From Pseudomonas sp. GR 6-02 (GTDB lineage: Bacteria > Pseudomonadota > Gammaproteobacteria > Pseudomonadales > Pseudomonadaceae), in NCBI RefSeq assembly GCF_001655615.1, contig NZ_CP011567.1:3543001-3607000 (forward strand): DNA of 64,000 nucleotides. Reading direction: 5' to 3'. Both the position numbers and the translations under genes were made by a program. Numbering within the stretch: the stretch's first letter is position 1; every line of letters starts with the position of its first letter. Under the pieces are notes generated by a model, which was given only the letters and a program-made list of their open reading frames with translations, made no database searches and was not told the DNA's origin. This document shows positions 54,801 through 63,965 of this stretch, piece after piece.

Positions 54801-57185
54801 CTAGTGAGCAAACAGCGAGTTGCCCTTCTGCCCCGCCAGTTTCTCTGGCTTGATCAGGAACCGCGCCAGCGCCGGCAGCAGCCACAACGCGCCAAACATG
54901 TTCCAGAGCAGCATGAAGGTCAGCATCAGGCCCATGTCGGCCTGGAACTTGATCGCCGAGAAGATCCAGGTGCACACGCCGATTGCCAGGCACAGACCGG
55001 TGAACAACACAGCTTTACCGGTGGACTTCAGCGTCTGGTAGTACGCCTCTTGCAGCGACAGGCCGGCACGCAGGAAGCTTTCCAGGCGACTGTAGATGTA
55101 GATCCCGTAATCCACGCCGATCCCCACCCCGAGTGCCACCACTGGCAAGGTCGCCACTTTCACACCGATGCCCATGAACGCCATCAGTGCGTTGCCGAGC
55201 ACCGAGGTCAGCACCAGCGGCAGCACGATGCACAAGGTCGCCGCCCAGGAACGGAAGGTGATCATGCACATGGTCGCAACGCAGATGTACACCAGCACCA
55301 GAATCGTCAGTTCGGAACGCTTGATCACTTCGTTGGTGGCGGCCTCGATCCCGGCGTTACCGGCCGCGAGGAGGAATTCCAGGCCTTCCTTGTTGTTGTC
55401 CTTGGCGAAGTCCTGCACCGCATGAACCGCGCGATCCAGGGTTTCGGCCTTGTGATCGTTGAGGAACACCAGCACCGGCGCCAAAGAGCAATTGTTGTTG
55501 TACAGACCATCGGCACGGGCGATGGAGTTGTTCAGCACGTCCGGATTGCGCGACAGGGTTTCCCATTTCAGGTTGCCCTCGTTCATGCCCTTGATCATTT
55601 GCTTGGACACGGTCACCAGCGAGATCGCCGACTGCACGCCCTCGGTGTTCTGCATCTTCCACATCAGCTCGTCGATCGGTGCCATGGCTTCATAGCGCGA
55701 GCACCCTTCGGGCTTGGTCTTGACCATTACCACCAGCACGTCGGAACTGGTGGAATAGTTGTTGATGATGAAGCTGTTGTCCTTGTTGTAACGCGAGTCC
55801 GGACGCAGTTCCGGCGCACCCTGGTCGAGGTCGCCGATTTTCAGGTTCTGGCTGTACCAAAGGCCACCGCCAAAGGCGATCAGCGCCAGGAGAATGGAGA
55901 CCGGTGCGACTTTCGGGCTGGCAAAGTTCGCCAGCAGGCGCCAGAAGGGATGCTCGCGGTGCGCGTCTTTCTTGCTGCGGTCGACGGCGCGTTTGCTGAT
56001 ACCCACGTAGGAAATAGCTACCGGCAGCAGGATCAGGTTGGTGAATACGATCACCGCCACGCCGATGGACGCGCCGATGGCCAGTTCACGAATCACGCCG
56101 ATGTCGATGATCAACAGCGTGATAAAGCCCACCGCATCCGCGAGGATCGCGATCATCCCCGGGAGGAACAACTGACGGAATGTTCGCCGCGCCGCAGTCA
56201 GTGCGTTGTCCGCCTCGCTGGACTGCAAGGCGATACCGTTGATTTTCTGCACGCCGTGGGAAATCCCGATGGCGAAGATCAGGAACGGCACCAGCATCGA
56301 GTACGGATCCAGCCCGAAGCCGAAAAAGTGCATCAAGCCGAGCTGCCAGACCACCGCCACCAGCGTCGTACTCAGTACTGCCACGGTGCTGCGCATGCAG
56401 TTGGTGAACCAGTACAGCAGGATCAGGGTGATGACGAATGCAACGCCGAAGAACATCACCACCATGACCAGCCCATCGATCAGGTCGCCAACTTTCTTGG
56501 CGAACCCGACAATGTGGATCTTCACGTTAGGGTTCTGGGTTTCGAACTTGTTGCGGATCTTGTCTTCAAGTTCATGCGAGAACTTGCGGTAGTCCAGTGC
56601 CAGCAACTTGCCCTGGTCTTGCGGGTCCGGGTAGGACTCCAGCAGCGGGATGTCGACGATGCTCGACTTGAAGTCGTTGGCCACCAGCCGCCCGACTTGC
56701 CCGGACTTGAGCACGTTGTTGCGCAGTAGGTCGAGGCTCTGCTGGGAGCCGTTATAGCTCTGGGGAATCACTTCACCACCGGCGAAGCCCTCCTCCGTCA
56801 CCTCGGTCCAGCGCACGCTCGGGCTCCACAGCGACTTGAGGCCGGAACGGTCGACGCCGGAGATGTAGAACACCTCGTCGTTGATCTGGCGCAGGGTCTC
56901 CATGTACTCCTTGGAGAAGATGTCGCCATCGGTGGCTTCAACGGAAATCCGTACGGTGTTGCCCAGGTTCGCCAGATCGTTGCGGTGCTCCATCATCTTT
57001 TCAATGAACGGATGCTCGAGCGGGATCATTTTTTCGAAACTGGTGGACGGCCGGATCAGCGTCGCCTGCCAGAACAGGAAAATACTGACCAGCAGGCAGA
57101 TGACGATCACCGCCGGGCGGTTGTTGAAGATCAGGCGCTCAAGAAACGTCGCCTTGTCCTGATGAGGAGTGCTTAAGGATGTCAT
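54801..57185 (-). CDS. MMPL/RND-superfamily exporter (COG1033 type)
   Basis: A 794-residue membrane protein with two similar halves, each with one helix, a periplasmic domain and five helices. The paired-halves pattern is seen in FGLDPYSMLVPFLIFAIGIS and again GVGIGVDYGIYIYSRLESFL, where the acidic residue of the proton path lies. The periplasmic region includes IRPSTSFEKMIPLEHPFIEK. This is the predicted lipid or small-molecule exporter branch, distinct from drug pumps like MuxBC, and no adaptor is present. AAGGCGGGTCT precedes the ATG. It follows the YCF48-like gene by 28 bases. Confidence 0.9.
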   Translation of the reverse strand: MTSLSTPHQDKATFLERLIFNNRPAVIVICLLVSIFLFWQATLIRPSTSFEKMIPLEHPFIEKMMEHRNDLANLGNTVRISVEATDGDIFSKEYMETLRQINDEVFYISGVDRSGLKSLWSPSVRWTEVTEEGFAGGEVIPQSYNGSQQSLDLLRNNVLKSGQVGRLVANDFKSSIVDIPLLESYPDPQDQGKLLALDYRKFSHELEDKIRNKFETQNPNVKIHIVGFAKKVGDLIDGLVMVVMFFGVAFVITLILLYWFTNCMRSTVAVLSTTLVAVVWQLGLMHFFGFGLDPYSMLVPFLIFAIGISHGVQKINGIALQSSEADNALTAARRTFRQLFLPGMIAILADAVGFITLLIIDIGVIRELAIGASIGVAVIVFTNLILLPVAISYVGISKRAVDRSKKDAHREHPFWRLLANFASPKVAPVSILLALIAFGGGLWYSQNLKIGDLDQGAPELRPDSRYNKDNSFIINNYSTSSDVLVVMVKTKPEGCSRYEAMAPIDELMWKMQNTEGVQSAISLVTVSKQMIKGMNEGNLKWETLSRNPDVLNNSIARADGLYNNNCSLAPVLVFLNDHKAETLDRAVHAVQDFAKDNNKEGLEFLLAAGNAGIEAATNEVIKRSELTILVLVYICVATMCMITFRSWAATLCIVLPLVLTSVLGNALMAFMGIGVKVATLPVVALGVGIGVDYGIYIYSRLESFLRAGLSLQEAYYQTLKSTGKAVLFTGLCLAIGVCTWIFSAIKFQADMGLMLTFMLLWNMFGALWLLPALARFLIKPEKLAGQKGNSLFAH

Positions 57186-57213
57186 AGACCCGCCTTCTTA
57201 TTATTTGCCCGGC

Positions 57214-58281
57214 TCATTTGGACGACCCGTTTGTGCCATTCTCTGCGCCCGTTGGCGAGGTGACGCGCACGCCGCCCTGGCCTGCCAGAATCAGATTACC
57301 GTTACCCGCCGCCGTGACCGATGAGACGGAAATGCGATCGGGACGGTTGAACACGCTGAAGGTTTCGCCGTCGTCGCTGCTGCGAATGACACTGCCACCA
57401 TTGCCGACGATCACGATGGAACCGTCGTCGAGCAATGTGGCGCCGGACAGGCCGAATTCCAGCGCACCGCGTGCAGCCTTGAGTTCGACCTGATCCCACG
57501 TGGTGCCGAAATCCGTGGAGCGATAGAGATTGCCCCTCAAGCCGTAGACCAGCAGCGTGGCCGGTTGCGCGGTGCCGATGACGCCGAACAGCGAGCCCTC
57601 GTAGGGGCCTTCAAGCTTTTCCCAGGTCTGCCCTTCATCGGCGGAACGGAACATGCTGCCCTGCTCGCCGACGATGAAAATGCCGGAATCCTTGACTGCA
57701 GCTATGGCGTTGAGGTGGTACTGGTCTTCGTTGGCCAGGCGATCGCTGACGTCTTCCCAGTTTTTGCCACCGTCGGTGGTTTCCAGCAAGGCACCGTAGG
57801 CGCCCACGGCATAGCCGCTGTTGACGTCCTTGAACCAGACGTCGAGCAGCGGCGATTCGCGGCGCAGGTCTTCGAATTGCTTGGTCCAGGTGACACCGCC
57901 GTCTTCACTGGCGAGGATCTGCGCGTCATGGCCGACGGCCCAACCGTGCTTGTCATCGACAAAAAATACCGCTGTCAGCAGTTGCCGGGTCGGCACCTTG
58001 GCTTGGGTCCAGGTTGCGCCCTGGTCATCGGAATAAAGAATGTGCCCGCGATCGCCGACCGCCACCAGGCGTTTGCCGGCATGCACGACATCGAGCATCA
58101 GGCCTTTGCTGGCCTTGGCGGATTCAATGGAATAAACCACGTCGGTGGTCGGCGCGGCAGCGGCCAGCACAGGAGCCGACAACACGGCACAACCCAACAG
58201 CGAGAGCGCTGTAGCCAGCAACGCGAACCTGCGTAACGCCGGCGGGCGGCAAATACTCACACCCATGACAGGCTCACTCAT
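57214..58281 (-). CDS. YCF48/BNR-repeat exported beta-propeller protein
   Basis: A 355-residue protein with a signal peptide (LRRFALLATALSLLGCAVLS, cleavage near AAAA at residue 40) and repeated BNR/Asp-box units: HILYSDDQGATWTQ, ILASEDGGVTWTKQ, LLETTDGGKNWEDV, MFRSADEGQTWEKL, LYRSTDFGTTWDQV and VIRSSDDGETFSVF. This is the YCF48-type propeller. It precedes the MMPL exporter on the same strand, so the two are probably one operon; a periplasmic partner role is inferred. A GGGGGAAGG precedes the ATG; the ATG at 58266 is an alternative. Confidence 0.92.
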   Translation of the reverse strand: MSEPVMGVSICRPPALRRFALLATALSLLGCAVLSAPVLAAAAPTTDVVYSIESAKASKGLMLDVVHAGKRLVAVGDRGHILYSDDQGATWTQAKVPTRQLLTAVFFVDDKHGWAVGHDAQILASEDGGVTWTKQFEDLRRESPLLDVWFKDVNSGYAVGAYGALLETTDGGKNWEDVSDRLANEDQYHLNAIAAVKDSGIFIVGEQGSMFRSADEGQTWEKLEGPYEGSLFGVIGTAQPATLLVYGLRGNLYRSTDFGTTWDQVELKAARGALEFGLSGATLLDDGSIVIVGNGGSVIRSSDDGETFSVFNRPDRISVSSVTAAGNGNLILAGQGGVRVTSPTGAENGTNGSSK

Positions 58282-58537
58282 AGACCTTCCCCCATTATTA
58301 TTGTTAGGTCATTCAACCTTTCAGGGCGCCGTAAGGGGGTGCTCACCGGGACTGCCCTATTCCAGAGCATAGTCCTGAAACCCGCAATCCAGAGCCCCTT
58401 CGGAAGCTGGGCTTATCCTATCGGGGTTTGGAAAGGTCTGACAATCGACGCCACGTTATGTTTTGTTAACCGGGGGGATATGGGGTGTGGGTGAATGGGG
58501 AGGCATTCGGAGCGGTGATTGGAGTCTGGGGTCTGGG

Positions 58538-59213
58538 GTACATATCCGTTTCTGCGGTAACGGCGGCTATTGGTTCCGCTCTTACAGCGGGTCACTTTGG
58601 AAAAGCGCCAAAGTAACCAAAGCGCTTTTGCCCCTTTCGTTCGGTGCCTCGCCCAGGCTCGGCATGCCCTCGCTCCGGTCCTGCTCCGTGGGCCCGCCGC
58701 CATCGGCCATCCATGGCCGGGGGCGGCTAACCCGGCATCCATGCCGGGTTGCCCACTGCGCAGAACCTCCACTCGGCCTCTCGAGGGGGCGGTGCGTCAA
58801 AATCAAAAACAAGGCGGCCTACCGGCCGGCCTGATCTCAAGCGGACGCATTTCCCTGTAGGAGATGTCGAGCGAAGCGAGGCTGCGATCTTTTGATCTTG
58901 CATTTGCTTTGCTTTGGCTTTTGATCTTGATCTTGATCTACCCGCCCCTTCGGGAGGCTGAGCGCAGGTGTTCATCTGGGGATTGGCGCGCAGCGCCGTT
59001 CGACGCAGTCGAACCCATCGCATGTAGGTCGTAGCGAAGCAGACCGTAGGGCGATGCCCCCAGATGGATACCGGAGCGAAGGAACGCCGAGCCTCAGCGA
59101 GGGGCCGGACGCTTGGGGCGAGACCTTTTGGGTACTTTTGGGGCGTTTGCCAAAAGTGCCTCGCCGTAAGGGCGAAACCCTAAGTAGCCGTTACCGCAGA
59201 AATGGATATGTAC
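58538..59213. repeat. Non-coding element of 0.68 kb bounded by long inverted repeats
   Basis: The outer 27 bases (58538-58564 and 59187-59213) are inverted copies with one mismatch (GTACATATCC, then TTTCTGCGGTAACGGC). Imperfect complementarity continues inwards for about 140 bp on each side; for instance 58656-58678 pairs with 59071-59093 with three mismatches. The centre of about 390 bp holds a 10-bp perfect hairpin (58729-58750), TTGATCT-type short repeats near 58890-58940 and no supported gene. The 1-kb gap between the YCF48 gene (58281) and pepN (59309) is mostly this element. Confidence 0.85.
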
Positions 59214-59308
59214 TCCATCAAAAATCCCGGTCGGCTATCAGGCCGCCATCGCGAGCAAGCCCGCCCCCACAAGGTCCGAGTGAACACTTGAGAGAGCAGG
59301 CAACCAGA

Positions 59309-61966
59309 TCAAGCCAGGCTTTTGCTGACCACTTCGTACACGTCGCTGGACAGCTGCCCCGAAGCGAGAATCCGCTCCAGTTCGCCTTTCATCAACGCCT
59401 GACGGGCGCTGTCGTACTTGCGCCAGCGGGTCAGCGGCGCCAGTTGGCGAGAAGCGATCTGCGGGTTAAAGCCGTTGAGCTCAATCACCAGATCCGCCAG
59501 GAACCGATACCCGGAACCATCCGCCGCGTGGAAGTTGATCAGGTTCTGTCCGGCAAACGCGCCGACCAGCGCGCGCACCTTGTTGGGGTTCTTGATGTTG
59601 AACGCCGGGTGTTGCATCAAGGCTTTGACCCGCGCCAGACCGCCTGGCAATACACTGCCGGCCTGAACGCTGAACCACTGATCCATGACCAGCGGATTGT
59701 CCTTGAAGTGCTCGGCGAAGCTCGCCAGTGCCTTGGCTTTCTGCGTTTCGAACGGCGAATTCACCAACACGGCCAACGCGGTCAGGCGCTCGGTCATGTT
59801 GTCGCAGCTGTCGAACTGCTCAAGGGTTGCCGCCAATACTTCTGGCTTGTCGCTGAGCATCAGGTAGGACAACGCAATGTTCTGCAGTGCGCGGCGGGCG
59901 AAGTGCTCGGCCTCGGCCACATACGGAGTCTTCTTCGACAGATCGCGATTGGCCTGATAACGCAGCCACAGCGCTTCGAACAGCGTGTCCGCCAGTTGCT
60001 TGCGCGCAAATTCGCGAGCGGTGTGGATCGCTTCCACATCAGCCACTTCGCTGATTTCGGTCAGGTATGCCTCGCTTGGCAGCGAGAGCATTTCAGCGAC
60101 CATCGCCTGATCCAGCGTCTCGTCGGACAGCACGGTACGCAGGGCTGCAACCAGACGCTGATCCAGCACCAGCGCTTCACCCTTCTGCTGCTGGGCGATC
60201 AACTCTTGCAGCACCTGCACCGACAACTGCTGGCCGGCATCCCAACGGTTGAAACCGTCGCTGTCATGCTGCATCAGGAACATCAGTTGATCGCGGTCGT
60301 ACGGGAAGCTCAGTTTCACCGGCGCCGAGAAGCCGCGCAGCAACGACGGCAGTGGTTTTTCAGCAATGTCGACGAAGGTGAAGGTCTGCTCGGCTTCAGT
60401 CACCGAGATCACCCGCGAAGTGCCTTGAGCACTGGCTTCACCGGACAGACGCAATGCAATTGCCGCGCCTTTCGAATCAAGCAGACCCAGCTCCACCGGA
60501 ATCACGAACGGCAGCTTCTCAACCTTGTCCGGGGTTTCCGGGCAGCTCTGGCGGAAGGTCAGGCTGTAGGTTTTCGCCGTGGCGTCGTAGGACTCGCTCA
60601 CCGCCAGACGCGGTGTGCCGGCCTGGCTGTACCAGCGCTTGAACTGGGTCAGGTCGACGCCATTGGCATCTTCCATGGCCTTGATGAAGTCGTCGCAGGT
60701 CACGGCCTGGCCGTCATGGCGTTCGAAGTACAGGTCGCTGCCTTTGCGGAAGCCATCGGCCCCGAGCAAGGTGTGGATCATGCCGACCACTTCCGAACCC
60801 TTTTCGTACACGGTCAGGGTGTAGAAGTTGGAAATCTCGATGAAGCTGTCCGGGCGTACGGCGTGAGCCATGGGGCCGGCGTCTTCGGCGAACTGGTGGG
60901 TGCGCAGGTATGCCACGTCCTGGATGCGCTTGACCGTGGCCGAGTTCATGTCGGCAGAGAACTCCGAATCGCGGAACACGGTGAAGCCTTCCTTGAGCGA
61001 CAGCTGGAACCAGTCGCGGCAGGTCACGCGGTTGCCCGACCAGTTGTGGAAGTATTCGTGGGCGACGATCGCTTCGACCCGCTGGTGTGCGGCGTCGGTA
61101 GCGGTTTCGGCGCGGGCCAGCACGGCGCTGGAATTGAAGATGTTGAGGCCCTTGTTTTCCATGGCGCCCATGTTGAAGTCGTTGACCGCAACGATCATGA
61201 AGATGTCCAGGTCGTACTCGCGACCGTAGACTTCTTCGTCCCAACGCATGGACTTCTTCAGGCTGTTCATGGCGTGCTGGCACTTGTCGATGTTTTCTGG
61301 CTCGACATAAATGCGCAGCGCCACGGAGCGCTCGGTCATGGTGGTGAAAGTGTCTTCGACACACCACAAGTCACCGGCCACCAACGCGAACAGGTAGGCA
61401 GGCTTCTTGAATGGGTCTTCCCAGGTCGCCCAGTGGCGGCCGTCTTCGCCGGGACCGGAGGCAATCGGGTTGCCGTTGGACAGCAGCACCGGATAGCTGT
61501 GCTGCTCGGCGACCACCGTGGTGGTGAACGTGCTCATCACGTCCGGGCGGTCGAGGTAATAGGTGATCTTGCGGAAACCTTCGGCCTCGCACTGGGTGCA
61601 GAACATCGTGCCGGATTTGTACAGGCCTTCCAGGGCGGTGTTGGTTTCCGGGTGGATCCGGACGCTGGTGTCGACCGTGAAGCTTGTTGCGGTCGGGTGC
61701 AGGGTCAGATGGTTCTCGGTCAGTTGGTAGTCGGTGGCGCTCAGCTCCTGGTCGGCCAGGGTCACCGACAGCAGCTCGAGTTGCTGGCCGTCGAGCACCA
61801 ATGGCGGCAGGCCCGGGCCACGCTCAGGGTTGCGGCGCATCACCAGTTGCGCATGGACCAGGCTGTGGTCCTCGAACAACTCGAAGGTCAGGTGCGTCTC
61901 GTCGATCAGGTACTCGGGCGCCTGATAGTCCTTCAGGTAAATCATCTTCGGTTGTTCGGTGCGCAT
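59309..61966 (-). CDS. pepN: Aminopeptidase N
   Basis: An 885-residue M1-family zinc metallopeptidase that removes N-terminal residues from peptides in the cytoplasm. The exopeptidase motif GAMEN is at residues 267-271; zinc ligands are His303, His307 and Glu326 (HEYFHNW, then LSLKEGFTVF), with Glu304 as catalytic base. The order of domains (N-terminal beta, catalytic, beta sandwich, C-terminal helical) fits E. coli PepN in length (870). AAGGACTC precedes the ATG. It lies 10 bases after the DUF2797 stop, so it ends the rhomboid-DUF1315-DUF2797-pepN operon. Confidence 0.97.
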   Translation of the reverse strand: MRTEQPKMIYLKDYQAPEYLIDETHLTFELFEDHSLVHAQLVMRRNPERGPGLPPLVLDGQQLELLSVTLADQELSATDYQLTENHLTLHPTATSFTVDTSVRIHPETNTALEGLYKSGTMFCTQCEAEGFRKITYYLDRPDVMSTFTTTVVAEQHSYPVLLSNGNPIASGPGEDGRHWATWEDPFKKPAYLFALVAGDLWCVEDTFTTMTERSVALRIYVEPENIDKCQHAMNSLKKSMRWDEEVYGREYDLDIFMIVAVNDFNMGAMENKGLNIFNSSAVLARAETATDAAHQRVEAIVAHEYFHNWSGNRVTCRDWFQLSLKEGFTVFRDSEFSADMNSATVKRIQDVAYLRTHQFAEDAGPMAHAVRPDSFIEISNFYTLTVYEKGSEVVGMIHTLLGADGFRKGSDLYFERHDGQAVTCDDFIKAMEDANGVDLTQFKRWYSQAGTPRLAVSESYDATAKTYSLTFRQSCPETPDKVEKLPFVIPVELGLLDSKGAAIALRLSGEASAQGTSRVISVTEAEQTFTFVDIAEKPLPSLLRGFSAPVKLSFPYDRDQLMFLMQHDSDGFNRWDAGQQLSVQVLQELIAQQQKGEALVLDQRLVAALRTVLSDETLDQAMVAEMLSLPSEAYLTEISEVADVEAIHTAREFARKQLADTLFEALWLRYQANRDLSKKTPYVAEAEHFARRALQNIALSYLMLSDKPEVLAATLEQFDSCDNMTERLTALAVLVNSPFETQKAKALASFAEHFKDNPLVMDQWFSVQAGSVLPGGLARVKALMQHPAFNIKNPNKVRALVGAFAGQNLINFHAADGSGYRFLADLVIELNGFNPQIASRQLAPLTRWRKYDSARQALMKGELERILASGQLSSDVYEVVSKSLA

Positions 61967-61976
61967 GCTTGAGTCC

Positions 61977-62807
61977 TTACTGATGCACGGCGAGCTGGTA
62001 GGCCGTGTATTTACGAATATTGATCACGCCGGTGTCGAAAATCAGGTATTGACCCTTGATCCCCAACAGCGTGCCTTCGGCAATCGGGTTCTTGTCCAGG
62101 TTGAAGCTGACGATTTTGGCCGGGTACTGCTCGACCGGATAGCGGATTTCGAGCGGTTCGACATCGGTAATTGTCTGGATTGCTTGTAGGCCGAATCGTT
62201 CCTGCAAACTGTGCAAACCTTCGGCACAGCTTTCAAACAGCTGATCGCGAACCTGCGCCAGGTCCACCGACACCGCATCGCCCTTGAGCAAAGCACGCCA
62301 GTTGGTCTTGTCAGCGACTTGACTGCGGAACAGGTCTTCGACGAAGCCCGACTGCTGGCGGGTCGAGACGCGCACGATCGGCAAGGCCTGGCTGGCACCC
62401 TGATCGAGCCAACGGGTCGGCAGTTGGGTGGCGCGGGTAATGCCGACCTTGATCCCCGACGAATTGGCCAGGTAAACCACATGGTCGGTCATGCAGAACT
62501 TCTCGCCCCACTCAGGCTCCCGGCAAGTGCCGGCATCGTAGTGGCAACGCTCCGGGCTCATGATGCAGATGTCACACTGCGCCAGTTTGGTCATGCACGG
62601 GTAGCAGTAACCCTGGCTGAAACTGGTTTTGGTCTTGCGTCCGCAATGGGTGCAGTGGATCGCCCCCAGGTACTCCAGGCGCACCGTGGTGCCGATCAAC
62701 GGATTGACCGGTACCTCGGCGTCGCCCAGACGAAAAGCGTACTGCACGTTCGGCCCGTCAAGGCGCGCCGACATTTTGCTGATTGCACCGCGGCCAATCT
62801 CGATCAA
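61977..62807 (-). CDS. DUF2797 zinc-ribbon protein
   Basis: A 276-residue protein of the DUF2797 family with unknown function. The zinc ribbon is visible as CTHCGRKTKTSFSQGYCYPC, followed by LAQCDICIMSPERCHYDAG and the GIY-YIG-like segment VYLANSSGIKVGITRATQLP. It starts at a TTG (giving MIEIGRGAISKM) whose last two bases belong to the TGA of the DUF1315 gene (TTGA), which is why the start is easy to miss. The frame is open another 59 codons upstream but overlaps DUF1315 wholly. Confidence 0.88.
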   Translation of the reverse strand: MIEIGRGAISKMSARLDGPNVQYAFRLGDAEVPVNPLIGTTVRLEYLGAIHCTHCGRKTKTSFSQGYCYPCMTKLAQCDICIMSPERCHYDAGTCREPEWGEKFCMTDHVVYLANSSGIKVGITRATQLPTRWLDQGASQALPIVRVSTRQQSGFVEDLFRSQVADKTNWRALLKGDAVSVDLAQVRDQLFESCAEGLHSLQERFGLQAIQTITDVEPLEIRYPVEQYPAKIVSFNLDKNPIAEGTLLGIKGQYLIFDTGVINIRKYTAYQLAVHQ

Positions 62808-63064
62808 TGGATGGCATCCGACTTGAACAGAATATTCGGCACTTCGATCGACTTCGACGCGCACTCCTGCGGGCCCATGTAACCGGTGCGCTGTTCTTCG
62901 GGCAGGTTCTGGATTTCCCAGGCGATCATCGCTTGCAGGGACAGTTCGCGCTGCTCGGCGGTGAGTTTGCCACCGTCGGACCATTTGCCGATTTCCACCG
63001 CCAGTTTCAGGCTCTGGTAGATATCCGGGGTAATGTTTTTGATCATTTCGTTAAAAGAGGACAT
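62804..63064 (-). CDS. DUF1315 (YeaC-like) protein
   Basis: An 86-residue cytoplasmic protein of the DUF1315 family (E. coli YeaC): MSSFNEMIKNITPDIYQSLK, then KLTAEQRELSLQAMIAWEIQ and a Cys-containing end. The ATG at 63064 is preceded by CGGAG; seven extra codons to 63085 have no ribosome site. It overlaps the start of DUF2797 and lies 31 bases after the rhomboid gene. Function is unknown. Confidence 0.9.
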   Translation of the reverse strand: MSSFNEMIKNITPDIYQSLKLAVEIGKWSDGGKLTAEQRELSLQAMIAWEIQNLPEEQRTGYMGPQECASKSIEVPNILFKSDAIH

Positions 63065-63095
63065 CAAGGGCTCCGCGCTCTTCATTCATAACTGA

Positions 63096-63965
63096 TTAGA
63101 CGGCCAGTTTACGGCGGTTGTACAAACCGCCCAACAAACCGGTGAAGCATCCGATGAGTAACCCGCCGACGTGGGCCGCGTTGGCAATTTCGCCGAAACC
63201 GATCATCGAGACCAGCCCCGACAGGCACAACAACAGCCACACCAGCATCATCACCAACACCCCACGAGGCAGGCGATAAGCAGGGTTCGGCGACAACAAC
63301 TGGAAGATCCAGCAATGCCCGAGCAGGCCGTACAGCACCCCGGACAACCCGCCAAACAGGGTCGGGCCGCTGAAAAAAAACTGGGCATAGTTGGATACCA
63401 GGCTGAACAGCAACGTCAGGCCGATCAGGTTGATGCTGCCCTGACGCGACTCGATGCGCCGCCCCAGCTCCCAATACCACATGCCGTTCATGGCCAGGTG
63501 CAGGATGCCGAAGTGGATCAGCATCGGCGTCACCAGACGCCACCACTGCCCCGCCGCCAGGCTGTCGGCCAGTGGCGTGAAATGGATGTATTCGCCGACC
63601 ACGCGGAAATCGAGGAAGGTCAGCCAGCGCATCGTCTCGAGGTTTTCGCCCAGCAGCGTCACCACGCCGACGATCAGGCTCAGCAACAGCACGAACGCCG
63701 TGGCCTTGCTGTGGCGCAACTGCTCGACAAAACCCGGACGTTGCAGGGTCGGCGCCACCGGGATATCCAGTTGCTGATCGGGGTCGCCGGCCGGAAAGCG
63801 TTCGTACAACGAGCGCACGTCTTCGCTGATGCTGGCCGGTACCCACAGTACCTGCTCGCCCGCCTCTTCGCTGACCCGATGGGGCACTTGCATGCGCTGC
63901 AGCAGTTTGACGAACCCGCTCAAATCTACCGCCAGTGGTAGACGCAATACCGCCACCGCCGTCAT
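63096..63965 (-). CDS. Rhomboid-family intramembrane serine protease
   Basis: A 289-residue protein with a cytoplasmic N-terminal domain of about 85 residues and six membrane helices. The catalytic Ser208 lies in FGGLSGVLYG, and the catalytic His265 lies in NAAHVGG; the oxyanion site is HFGILHLAMN (His151, His156 and Asn160). This is the GlpG-type core. It cleaves membrane proteins, but the substrate is unknown. It starts on an ATGA overlap with an upstream gene cut off by the window edge. Confidence 0.94.
   Translation of the reverse strand: MTAVAVLRLPLAVDLSGFVKLLQRMQVPHRVSEEAGEQVLWVPASISEDVRSLYERFPAGDPDQQLDIPVAPTLQRPGFVEQLRHSKATAFVLLLSLIVGVVTLLGENLETMRWLTFLDFRVVGEYIHFTPLADSLAAGQWWRLVTPMLIHFGILHLAMNGMWYWELGRRIESRQGSINLIGLTLLFSLVSNYAQFFFSGPTLFGGLSGVLYGLLGHCWIFQLLSPNPAYRLPRGVLVMMLVWLLLCLSGLVSMIGFGEIANAAHVGGLLIGCFTGLLGGLYNRRKLAV

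Noticed and set aside
54804..56729. Plus-strand frame of about 640 codons opposite the MMPL exporter
   Set aside because: His/Gln-rich antisense translation with no recognisable domain; the exporter frame is clearly coding.
58463..58860. Several open frames of 75-125 codons in the inverted-repeat element
   Set aside because: They have no ribosome sites, lie on both strands and have translations dominated by Arg, Pro and Gly; the palindromic structure explains them.
59054..61972. Long plus-strand frame opposite pepN, beginning inside the inverted-repeat element
   Set aside because: Same shadow effect; the pepN strand has all catalytic motifs, and the first part of the frame comes from the non-coding repeat.
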